Shown: positions 15,239-20,921 of the stretch, piece by piece | Layout: each line of letters starts with the position of its first letter | Position numbering within the stretch: position 1 is the stretch's first letter | Translations under genes and position numbers: made by a program | From: a virus | Direction: 5' to 3' (one strand) | Virus record (IMG/VR): IMGVR_UViG_3300044813_000014 | Span: 1 to 21,032 of that record | Length of the DNA stretch: 21,032 nt | Notes under the pieces: model-generated | Told to the model about the DNA's origin: nothing | Database searches by the model: none | What the model saw: only the letters and a program-made list of their open reading frames with translations

Positions 15239-15555
15239 TCCTCAGCGCTCATCCTCACGGGCACCCGCACAACGAAAGTGCCATCGCCCTGGTCGCCTTC
15301 GTCCGTGACGGGCGTCGTAACCTTCCCGTAGAGCCGGTCGAAGAGCAGCGCGCGGCTCGCCTGGCGGGTCTTAAACGAGTCGGACGTGCAGTCATCGACC
15401 AGCTTCGTAAAGATGGCGTCGAGGCGGCTCTTCTGCCCTGCACAACCCTCCTTCAGCGCCTTCTGTAGCCTGTAGCGCAGGTCGTCTTCGAGCGCTTTCG
15501 GCTTCCGGCCTGCACCCGGGCGCGCCCCGCCTTTATTTCCCTTCTCGTCAGCCAT
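15193..15555 (-). CDS. Terminase small subunit
   Basis: A 120-residue protein. The GGARPGAGRKPK opening at residues 9-20 is a familiar N-terminal motif of small terminases and their DUF5681-like relatives. A helical middle (residues 25-75) should form the DNA-binding/oligomerisation part. The C-terminal segment (VRVPVRMSAEEWQKQVKP) probably contacts the large subunit. It starts inside the end of the NTase-like gene (8-bp overlap) and overlaps the large terminase by 46 bp. Confidence 0.88.
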   Translation of the reverse strand: MADEKGNKGGARPGAGRKPKALEDDLRYRLQKALKEGCAGQKSRLDAIFTKLVDDCTSDSFKTRQASRALLFDRLYGKVTTPVTDEGDQGDGTFVVRVPVRMSAEEWQKQVKPSEPPSSQ

Positions 15556-15916
15556 CGAAACAACCTTGAGTCGGCAGGACCGACAGGTCGATGTAGGCGT
15601 ATGTGCCGAGGTAGATGCTGAAGGCCAGCCGCCCGTGCGGCTTCTGTGCGGCGTTCTCCCGCACCTTCTTCCAGTGGTATCGCTCGCGCCTCGGGTACCG
15701 GCAGACGGCCAGCTCGATCCGCCGCGCCAGCACCTCCGGCGCGACGCACTTCTCGGCCCAGGGCGCGGCGATCAAGTCCAGGTCCCGCGTGAGCGAGCCG
15801 TGGACGCCGACGGCGTAGCCGGCCGCGCGCGCGACCTCGCGGATGGTCGGGAGGATGGAGAGGTAGAGCCTCTTCAGCTCCCTCTTATCCTTCGTGTATG
15901 ACCACTCGACTCTCAC
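15548..15916 (-). CDS. Nucleotidyltransferase-like small protein
   Basis: A 122-residue protein; GTG 15916 is chosen because a GGGGGAG Shine-Dalgarno lies seven bases upstream and the previous gene ends 16 bp before. The motif VGVHGSLTRDLDLIAAPW (about residues 36-53) recalls the G-S...D-x-D strand of the nucleotidyltransferase fold, with D45 and D47 as potential metal ligands. A distal acid is plausible in AYIDLSV (D110). Similar proteins are common beside phage packaging genes, and their role is not established. Substrate unknown. Confidence 0.72.
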   Translation of the reverse strand: MRVEWSYTKDKRELKRLYLSILPTIREVARAAGYAVGVHGSLTRDLDLIAAPWAEKCVAPEVLARRIELAVCRYPRRERYHWKKVRENAAQKPHGRLAFSIYLGTYAYIDLSVLPTQGCFDG

Positions 15917-15932
15917 CGACCGACTCCCCCGG

Positions 15933-16481
15933 CTACCGCTCTTCGACCCGCGCGGCGGCCGCCGCCGTGTCGCTCTCGATGACGGCGAGCGCCTGGGTCG
16001 GCCCGTAGACCCCCACGTAGCGCGGGTCGGTCCACATGCAGCGGTCGCAGACGATCTTCTCGCCCGGGTCCGCGAACTTGTCCCAGCCCGCGGGCGAGTC
16101 CGTCGGCGAGACGTCATAGAACCCGGCCGTCATGTCCTCGGTGCGGCTGCCGTCGAACTCCTGATGGCAGCGGTCACACGGGCCGTTGACCTTCTCGTGC
16201 ACGTTCACCTCCTCCTCGTAACGCTGAATGAGCCGGGCGGCCGCCCTGTGCCAGCACGGCCGCCGGTTCAAGTAAGAGAGGCACTGGCAGATGCGCCCGG
16301 CCTCGTAGAGCCCGCCCGACGGGCTCAGCACCAGGAGCCGACGCCCGTCCCAGTGCAGGAACGGGTTCTCCTCGATCTGCCGCCTGGCCTTGACGATGGC
16401 CACCTCCCAGCGGCGGTCACCGGCGACGCGGTCGAAGGCGGCCAGCGTGACCTTCGCGAGCAGCTCGGTGTCGAGGTCCAT
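15933..16481 (-). CDS. SWIM-type zinc finger protein
   Basis: A 182-residue protein starting one base after the stop of the zinc-ribbon gene (TGAGATG). Residues 65-78 (CQCLSYLNRRPCWH) fit the SWIM pattern CxC...CxH. Two further knuckles, C102/C105 (CDRCH) and C145/C148 (CDRCM), suggest a second zinc site. SWIM domains bind DNA or proteins. The C-terminus is an Ala/Glu helix. It lies just before the NTase-like and terminase genes, so a role in packaging or late regulation is possible but unproven. Confidence 0.75.
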   Translation of the reverse strand: MDLDTELLAKVTLAAFDRVAGDRRWEVAIVKARRQIEENPFLHWDGRRLLVLSPSGGLYEAGRICQCLSYLNRRPCWHRAAARLIQRYEEEVNVHEKVNGPCDRCHQEFDGSRTEDMTAGFYDVSPTDSPAGWDKFADPGEKIVCDRCMWTDPRYVGVYGPTQALAVIESDTAAAAARVEER

Positions 16482-16482
16482 C

Positions 16483-16662
16483 TCAGCCGGCCTGTACCCC
16501 TTGCAGCACGTATTCGACTTTGAAGCGGCCGACGACCGGCTCCCCGCAGCGCGTGCAGTCCTGCTGGTACTCGACCTCCTCGTCGCCGCCGCAGAGCCCC
16601 GCGGGCGGCGGCTCGATGTCGGTCTCCTTGCCGCAGTGCGGGCACTTGTCGCTGTAGAGCAC
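16483..16662 (-). CDS. 59-residue zinc-ribbon protein, GTG start
   Basis: A short gene fitting exactly between the metallopeptidase and SWIM genes. GTG 16662 is preceded by AGGAGG six bases upstream, and the TGA lies one base before the next ATG. Two CxxC knuckles are seen, C7/C10 (CPHCG) and C36/C39 (CTRCG), with a beta-prone tail (GRFKVEYVLQG). The pattern is a compact zinc ribbon, like those of the plus-strand cassette. Function unknown. Confidence 0.75.
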   Translation of the reverse strand: MLYSDKCPHCGKETDIEPPPAGLCGGDEEVEYQQDCTRCGEPVVGRFKVEYVLQGVQAG

Positions 16663-16677
16663 GGCCGACCTCCTTCC

Positions 16678-17325
16678 CTACACCCTCTTGCCGCAGCCGC
16701 ATGCGTAGGCTCGCGTCTCGAAGCTGGGCGGCGCGAAGAGAGGCGCCTTCAGCGCCGCCTCGACGAACTCCCTGCTCTGCCCCGCGCAGTAATTCACGCC
16801 GTAGCGCTCCATGATGAAGACGTGCTCCTCGACGTCGTGGGCCTGCTGGCACAGCACCGGCCGGTCGTCGTGCTCCTCGTCGTAGAGCTTCTCGCCTTCC
16901 TTACTCACCTTGTGCGCGTAGTGGCCGAGCTCGTGCTCGCCGACCGAGCAGGCCCGCCAGAAGCCGCGCTCGACCCACGCCGGCGCGTCGAGCCAGATGC
17001 GCGCCTGCGGGATGTTGCCGTGCAGGGTGCAGAGGCGGTCGATCTGGTCGGCGCGCTTCCAGGGTTTACCGTTGACGTTGATGATCTCCGCCTGGCCGAC
17101 GACCTGGACGCCGCCCTCGATGTACTTGACGTTCGTCCACATCGCGACGAGGTCTACCTTCTGGAGGTGACTGTGGCGCGGGTTGAACATCGGCGCGCCC
17201 TCGTCGATGAACATTTGGCGGAGCCAGGCGACGACCTCCGGCGCCGGCTCTACTTCGAAGCCGGGCTCGCGCAGGTGCTCGGGCGGCAGCGGCCAGCCCA
17301 GCGCCTCTAATTGCTCAGTAGTCAT
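16678..17325 (-). CDS. Putative phage metallopeptidase (HExxH)
   Basis: A 215-residue protein with a zinc-peptidase motif HELGH at residues 131-135 in GEHELGHYAH. Downstream, HDVEEHVFIMERYG (163-176) matches the segment often following HExxH in the family annotated as putative phage metallopeptidase. A cluster of cysteines near the C-terminus (C209, C211) could bind metal. ATG 17325 overlaps the spanin-like stop as ATGA. No signal peptide is seen, so a cytoplasmic role or holin-dependent release is likely. It might serve in lysis, but the family function is not settled. Confidence 0.82.
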   Translation of the reverse strand: MTTEQLEALGWPLPPEHLREPGFEVEPAPEVVAWLRQMFIDEGAPMFNPRHSHLQKVDLVAMWTNVKYIEGGVQVVGQAEIINVNGKPWKRADQIDRLCTLHGNIPQARIWLDAPAWVERGFWRACSVGEHELGHYAHKVSKEGEKLYDEEHDDRPVLCQQAHDVEEHVFIMERYGVNYCAGQSREFVEAALKAPLFAPPSFETRAYACGCGKRV

Positions 17326-17699
17326 CGCCGCGGCGGTCGGCGCCTGCGCCCCTCGGGTAGCGCCCGCCGCTCCAGCAGGTGCTCCGCGCGCTCGAGCCGC
17401 GCCCGCGTGTAGAAGAGCTCCTCGCGGTAACGGTTGACGAGTCGATCCTGGTCAGCGGCAAGTTCCTCCAGATGCGCGGCGCGGATGTACCAGGTCTTGG
17501 CGTCCTCGTTCGTGGCGTCCACCTGGCGTTCGAGCGAGGCGATGCGGTCGCGGTAGGCGTTGTTCTCTCTGAGCGCCTGGGGGCAGTCGGCCGGGGCAGG
17601 CCCCTGCACCCTCGGCTGCTGCGCCGTCGCGAGCTGCGTCGAGAGGAGGCAGAGGAGCGTGACCGAGAGCAGGAGCGCGAAACAGAGTCTTCTCGTCAT
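17322..17699 (-). CDS. Secreted/anchored coiled-coil protein, spanin-like
   Basis: A 125-residue protein with an N-terminal signal or anchor segment (LCFALLLSVTLLCLLSTQL, residues 5-23) and a likely cleavage after ATA. A long charged coiled coil (about 42-115) and a very basic end (GRRRRPPRR) follow. A membrane segment followed by a periplasmic coiled coil next to holin-like genes is the layout of Rz-type inner-membrane spanins. No separate Rz1-like lipoprotein frame is obvious. Both ends overlap neighbours by four bases (ATGA), so it is translated as part of the lysis block. Spanin identity is inference. Confidence 0.6.
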   Translation of the reverse strand: MTRRLCFALLLSVTLLCLLSTQLATAQQPRVQGPAPADCPQALRENNAYRDRIASLERQVDATNEDAKTWYIRAAHLEELAADQDRLVNRYREELFYTRARLERAEHLLERRALPEGRRRRPPRR

Positions 17700-17857
17700 G
17701 GCATTCTCCAGGTGCCGTTCGCGGCATCCGCCGCCGCGAGGAGCAGAGTCAGCAACAGCGTGGACAGCACCGACGTGACGAAGACGGCGTACCAGTACGC
17801 GCGGTCGTCTTCGGGCGGTTGCGCCGTGCCGGTCATGTCGGGGCGGGTGACGTTCAC
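17696..17857 (-). CDS. 53-residue single-pass membrane protein
   Basis: GTG 17857 overlaps the upstream stop (GTGA), and the stop overlaps the downstream start (ATGA). That exact fit defines this short gene. A hydrophilic N-terminus of about 21 residues is followed by one membrane segment (WYAVFVTSVLSTLLLTLLLA) and a short tail. Its place in the lysis block suggests an antiholin or holin accessory protein. No family is recognised. Confidence 0.65.
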   Translation of the reverse strand: MNVTRPDMTGTAQPPEDDRAYWYAVFVTSVLSTLLLTLLLAAADAANGTWRMP

Positions 17858-18114
17858 GGCCTGAGCCCCCTTAGTGCTATGAGGCGGCGGCCGAGGTTGG
17901 CGAGGCCGCGGTAGAAGCGCGGCCCGTTGTGCGTGACGTAGGTCAGCAGGCCGATGGCGAGCGCGGCCTGCCCGGGTGTGACGTGCGCCCACACCTCGCC
18001 GAGCCGACTGCCGAAGTCGACCAGAAGGCCGGCCACGTAGGTGACGGCCATTGTGATGAACGTAGCGATGAGGCCGCCGCCGCTGTGCATGTCGTGCGCC
18101 CTGACTTCCATCAC
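17854..18114 (-). CDS. Small membrane protein, holin-like
   Basis: An 86-residue protein with two hydrophobic segments (about 15-34, LIATFITMAVTYVAGLLV, and about 49-60, ALAIGLLTYV) and a basic C-terminus (RRLIALRGLRP). ATG 18114 lies two bases after the holin-like gene's stop. Two membrane spans, small size and a positively charged tail fit a second holin or an antiholin. Family not identified. Confidence 0.62.
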   Translation of the reverse strand: MMEVRAHDMHSGGGLIATFITMAVTYVAGLLVDFGSRLGEVWAHVTPGQAALAIGLLTYVTHNGPRFYRGLANLGRRLIALRGLRP

Positions 18115-18116
18115 CG

Positions 18117-18515
18117 TTACCCCGCCGGCGGGAACGCTGCGTTGAGCGCGTCCCGGAGCTGCGTCAGGTACTTGGCGAAGCGCATGCGGCTCACCTGGTC
18201 ACCGACCAGCGCGAGCACGGTCGAGATGGCCTGGCGCGTCAACAAATCTTTCCAGCCGGAGCCGGCGCTTGAGGCGAGCGTGTGCACGGTCGTCCCCGCC
18301 GGCGAGGCCAGCGCACCGTTGAGCAGTTCCCCGGTCTGCTTCTTGTCGCGCTGCGACCAGAAGAGCGAGGCGACCGCGACGGCCGCGCCGACCAGCTGGG
18401 CGGCCGAGCCGACGAACGAGTCGCGCTCGGCGTCGCCCAGGTAGCCACGCGTGACGAGCACGCCCGCGAGTAAGACCAAGCCCCAGCGGATGAGAGCAGC
18501 GATTTGTGGGTTCAC
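18117..18515 (-). CDS. Holin, Pam3-gp28-like
   Basis: A 132-residue protein with GTG 18515 preceded by AAGGAG at seven bases. Residues 5-55 contain two membrane segments (IRWGLVLLAGVLVTRGYL and AAQLVGAAVAVASLFWSQ) joined by a short polar loop, the pattern of Pam3-gp28-type holins. The extended C-terminal half is helical and cytoplasmic (about 75 residues), longer than in many relatives. It is the first gene of the long lysis-packaging operon behind repeat promoter copy 2, so its timing probably follows that promoter. Confidence 0.72.
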   Translation of the reverse strand: MNPQIAALIRWGLVLLAGVLVTRGYLGDAERDSFVGSAAQLVGAAVAVASLFWSQRDKKQTGELLNGALASPAGTTVHTLASSAGSGWKDLLTRQAISTVLALVGDQVSRMRFAKYLTQLRDALNAAFPPAG

Positions 18516-18625
18516 GAAGTTTCTCCTTAAAGCTACAAGGGGCGGGGCCGGCTCGGCACAGGGCGACCAGACGCGCAGTTGACGGTTGTCGCCGGCATGG
18601 AGCTTCTAGCCCCGCCACGGGCGCG

Positions 18626-18670
18626 AGACTAGAGCAAGGCGGTTATTTATTTTCCGTAGGGGTGTCCGAG
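18626..18670 (-). promoter_or_regulatory. Repeat-type phage promoter, copy 2 (lysis/packaging operon)
   Basis: The shared 23-bp element lies at 18669-18647 on the minus strand, a 15-nt spacer follows, and the -10 candidate is TAGTCT (18631-18626). Predicted transcription starts near 18619, giving a leader of about 100 nt before the holin GTG. The 5' edge of the element is only eight bases from the previous gene's stop. The 160-bp intergenic stretch holds no other clear signal. Confidence 0.7.
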
Positions 18671-18677
18671 CGGAGGG

Positions 18678-19163
18678 TCAGTGGAGCAGGCCGTAGTAGC
18701 GGACGGTGCCTTTGCGGCCGCACTTTCCCTTGCCGCTCATCGTGGTGATGTAGACGAGATCGACGGCGGCTGAGGACCACTCGTCGAGGAAGGCTTGGAT
18801 CAGTTCGGCCGGGAGGAGCGTTTGCGCCGTGATCTCGGCGACGGTCACGAGTTCGGCCCGTTCCATCACCTTCAGCACGGCCATGCGCTGCCGGTGCTCG
18901 TCGCCGGCGTGGCGCATGCGGTAAGCGCGCGCGACGCGGTAGAGTTCGCGCCTCATGTTCGGGTCATGCTCGGCGGCGGCGATCTCCGTGATTCTCTTCG
19001 CGCACTCAAAATCCATAGCGCGAGGGTCTCCCGCGCGCCTGGCCAACTCCCGCAGACGCGATCGCTGCTCGCGTCTGCGCACGGAGCGCGTCAGGTCGGA
19101 CGGGTAGGCAGGCCGGGGCGGCGGCGGCGGGAGGACGGCGGGGGACGGGCTTGCAGAAGACAT
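18678..19163 (-). CDS. Unknown basic protein, winged-helix-like C-terminus
   Basis: A 161-residue protein. A Pro-rich N-terminus (residues 7-20) is followed by an Arg-rich helical region with RRREQRSRLRELARRAG. The C-terminal 65 residues (from VMERAELVTVAEITAQ to GTVRYYGLLH) read like a winged helix: three short helices, then a Gly/Lys-rich wing. That would suggest DNA binding, possibly a late regulator. It begins six bases after the VRR-NUC stop and is the last gene before repeat promoter copy 2. No family recognised. Confidence 0.65.
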   Translation of the reverse strand: MSSASPSPAVLPPPPPRPAYPSDLTRSVRRREQRSRLRELARRAGDPRAMDFECAKRITEIAAAEHDPNMRRELYRVARAYRMRHAGDEHRQRMAVLKVMERAELVTVAEITAQTLLPAELIQAFLDEWSSAAVDLVYITTMSGKGKCGRKGTVRYYGLLH

Positions 19164-19169
19164 ATGATC

Positions 19170-19646
19170 TTACTCGTAGATGGGGGCGTGACGGGCGAGG
19201 CCCAGGTACTCGATGACTAATCGTGCCGCGGCCTGCCACGAGTAGCAGACCTCCCGGCGGACGCCGATGCGGTCGAGGTAGCGCATGTATCGCTCCTGGT
19301 TTTCGCTCGGCTTCTCGCCCCTGCGCTTCATCTCGATGCGCAGCCCGTGCCAGTGGGCGCGGGGCTCGTCGCAGGAGATGTCGAGGATGCCGCTCTTCAA
19401 CCCTTCGGCGACCAGGCGGCGGGCGTGCCCCTTGGCGACGTGCGCGCCGTTCGGGATGCTGTGAATCCAGTCGAGCGTCTCCCGCTCGTCGCTGCCCTCG
19501 GGGTAGAGCCTGGCCGTCGAGCCGATCCAGGAGAAGAGGCACTGCTGCTCGATGGTTTCGAGGTGGGGCGGCCGGGTAATGGCGAAAAGCGTCCGGCCCT
19601 TCCGCCCCTCGAAGTTCATCCCGCCCCTGATCACCCCCTTGGCCAC
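19170..19646 (-). CDS. VRR-NUC domain nuclease
   Basis: A 158-residue protein with GTG start at 19646. Signature elements appear in order: a helix with E33-Q34 (ETIEQQCLFSW), IPNGA (64-68), GLKSGILDI with D89, RIEMKR with E105 and K107 (the E-x-K catalytic pair), and SENQERYM with Q117. These match the PD-(D/E)xK nuclease core of stand-alone phage VRR-NUC proteins, likely acting in DNA recombination or branch resolution before packaging. A -10 box TATAAA ends seven bases before the start, so the mRNA would be leaderless. Confidence 0.88.
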   Translation of the reverse strand: MAKGVIRGGMNFEGRKGRTLFAITRPPHLETIEQQCLFSWIGSTARLYPEGSDERETLDWIHSIPNGAHVAKGHARRLVAEGLKSGILDISCDEPRAHWHGLRIEMKRRGEKPSENQERYMRYLDRIGVRREVCYSWQAAARLVIEYLGLARHAPIYE

Positions 19647-19653
19647 ACCGCGG

Positions 19654-19698
19654 TTTATACAACTGGGGTGAGAATTATTTTCCGTAGGGGTGTCCGAG
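19654..19698 (-). promoter_or_regulatory. Repeat-type phage promoter, copy 3 (VRR-NUC operon)
   Basis: The 23-bp element is at 19697-19675 on the minus strand, a 15-nt spacer follows, then TATAAA (19659-19654), the best -10 of the three copies. It ends seven bases before the VRR-NUC GTG, so transcription would start at the start codon itself. Confidence 0.72.
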
Positions 19699-19732
19699 TG
19701 GGGCCGGGTGCGCGCAAAACTCGCGCCTCGGC

Positions 19733-20122
19733 TCAGCTCGCCGGTGTCTCCTCACGGCGCAGCTCGTCGAGCGTGGCCAGGTGGGGACGCAGCGCCTCGA
19801 CCGTCTCGACCGTGCGCGGCGCGAACGGGTGGAGGCGACTCCCCCGCTCCTCGGCCGCCGTGACGTGGTAATCGAAGTATGTGAGGAAGGCGCGCACCTC
19901 CGCTTCCACCTCGCGCAGCGCCTCCAATTCACCATCTGCCATATTTCCCTCCCGGGGGGCCGGAATGACCCGCAACGTTTTGTAGCAAATTTTCGCGCCG
20001 CAGTTGTCACAGCGCAGGCAGTCGTCGATTTCCCAAGTCTTCTTGTGGAAGAGGAGGCGTCGGCCACACGTACAGCGGATGAGGATGGAGATCGGGTTGC
20101 TTCCGAGGTAGGTCGCTCTCAT
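19733..20122 (-). CDS. Zinc-binding protein with possible internal start
   Basis: A 129-residue reading. The N-terminal 50 residues hold a zinc cluster (C17-x-C19, C35-x2-C38-x2-C41, C46) resembling Com-type or zinc-ribbon phage proteins. The C-terminal part (from Met61) is an acidic helical segment. Met61 (ATG at 19942) has a strong GGGAGG five bases upstream, so a separate 69-residue product may be made from 19733-19942. The upstream promoter carries a palindromic operator candidate. Function unknown; a regulatory role for the zinc part is possible. Confidence 0.65.
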   Translation of the reverse strand: MRATYLGSNPISILIRCTCGRRLLFHKKTWEIDDCLRCDNCGAKICYKTLRVIPAPREGNMADGELEALREVEAEVRAFLTYFDYHVTAAEERGSRLHPFAPRTVETVEALRPHLATLDELRREETPAS

Positions 20123-20151
20123 AGGGCAGCTGAGGAGACCGGATGCCCTGA

Positions 20152-20176
20152 ATTATACGACGGAATTCGCCGAATT
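20152..20176 (-). promoter_or_regulatory. Promoter with palindromic operator candidate
   Basis: TATAAT on the minus strand (20157-20152) lies about 30 bp upstream of ATG 20122. A perfect inverted repeat AATTCG-c-CGAATT (20164-20176) sits where the spacer to a -35 box would be. A repressor bound there would block the promoter. No good -35 is seen. Confidence 0.5.
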
Positions 20177-20254
20177 TATTGCAGTGAGGACGTTCGTGGG
20201 TTGGGAAAATTAGAAGATTATTTCTATCCGCGGGAGGGGGCGGGTTGAATTAAC

Positions 20255-20268
20255 GTTGATTAATCAAC
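20255..20268. promoter_or_regulatory. 14-bp perfect palindrome
   Basis: GTTGATTAATCAAC is fully self-complementary and lies in a non-coding, AT-richer pocket between 20123 and 20331. Its two-fold symmetry suits a dimeric DNA-binding protein; the HTH protein at 20661-20921 is a nearby candidate. Confidence 0.4.
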
Positions 20269-20283
20269 CAGGGCGGGGGGCGG

Positions 20284-20324
20284 TTCAGCGTTCAGCGTTC
20301 ACAGTAGGCAGTAGGCAGTAGGCA
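20284..20324 (+). repeat. Tandem heptamer repeats
   Basis: Two exact copies of TTCAGCG (20284-20297), then three exact copies of GTAGGCA (20304-20324). They lie just beyond the stop of the 20332-20649 gene in a 209-bp non-coding stretch. The same heptamer, inverted, occurs at 6165-6192. Confidence 0.85.
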
Positions 20325-20331
20325 GTTCACT

Positions 20332-20649
20332 TCACTCGTCGCCGAACCAGCCGCGCGCCTGTATTAGCCCTCGCTGATTCAGAATATAGATCGGGAGGCG
20401 CCGGCCGTCACTCAGCTCCAGGACGAGGTTTTCGCCGAGCAGCGCCCCGGCCTGGTGGGAGTCGAGGTCGATGCGTCCGGTGATGTCCCTCAGCCCCTCG
20501 ACCTCGGCTTCGGGGTCGCCGAACGTCGCCGCGCCGTGTATCTTCTGCGTCACGCTCAGACTGTAGACGACCTCGGCGACGAAGGTGCCCTCGTGGTAGA
20601 GCCGGCCGCGGCCGGAGGGGCTTTCTATGATCTCTGTCCGTGTCGGCAT
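20332..20649 (-). CDS. Unknown 105-residue protein
   Basis: ATG 20649 has a GAGGGG site and lies 11 bp after the HTH gene. The protein is beta-prone with regularly spaced Gly (SGRGRLYHEGTFVAEVVYSL near residues 12-31; ITGRIDLDSHQAG near 56-68). The end is LIQARGWFGDE. This suggests a small beta-barrel or binding domain. No cysteines, signal peptide or catalytic motif. Family not recognised with confidence. Confidence 0.7.
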   Translation of the reverse strand: MPTRTEIIESPSGRGRLYHEGTFVAEVVYSLSVTQKIHGAATFGDPEAEVEGLRDITGRIDLDSHQAGALLGENLVLELSDGRRLPIYILNQRGLIQARGWFGDE

Positions 20650-20660
20650 GCTCGACCCCT

Positions 20661-20921
20661 CTACAGCCTGTGCAGCCAGTCCATCAGGTCGCCATTGTGT
20701 ATCTGCACCCAGCCGCGCCTTTCTGACCGCAAACCATCCTCACGGATCGCGCGCTTGATCTCGTCGACGGGGACGCGGGCGCGCGCGGCCGCCTCCGCGA
20801 GGCTCAGCCAGGTCGGCTGCTCGCCGTAGTTATCCCAGGGGTAGCGTGCGTTAGACTTCTCGCCCTGGTAGGTGCGGCCCTCGTGGACGTGGCGGCCGAC
20901 GAATGTTACTTCACTTCGCAT
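20661..20921 (-). CDS. Small helix-turn-helix DNA-binding protein (excisionase-like fold)
   Basis: An 86-residue protein. ATG 20921 is chosen because it overlaps the end of an upstream reading frame and precedes the compact domain. The C-terminal 50 residues follow the HTH_17/excisionase pattern: a helix with LSLAEAAARARVPVDEIKRAI, a turn, then RSERRGWVQIHNGDLMDWL as the wing. Such proteins act as excisionases, regulators or terminase-like adaptors. A longer reading from 21023 is possible but its extra sequence looks non-coding. Confidence 0.7.
   Translation of the reverse strand: MRSEVTFVGRHVHEGRTYQGEKSNARYPWDNYGEQPTWLSLAEAAARARVPVDEIKRAIREDGLRSERRGWVQIHNGDLMDWLHRL

Noticed and set aside
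15917-16117. Upstream extension of the NTase-like protein to 189 residues
   Set aside because: The extension is an Arg/Ser/Thr-rich shadow of the SWIM gene; GTG 15916 has a good ribosome site.
8807-19697. CRISPR-like array from the three repeats
   Set aside because: Copies are hundreds to thousands of bases apart with genes between; no regular spacers.
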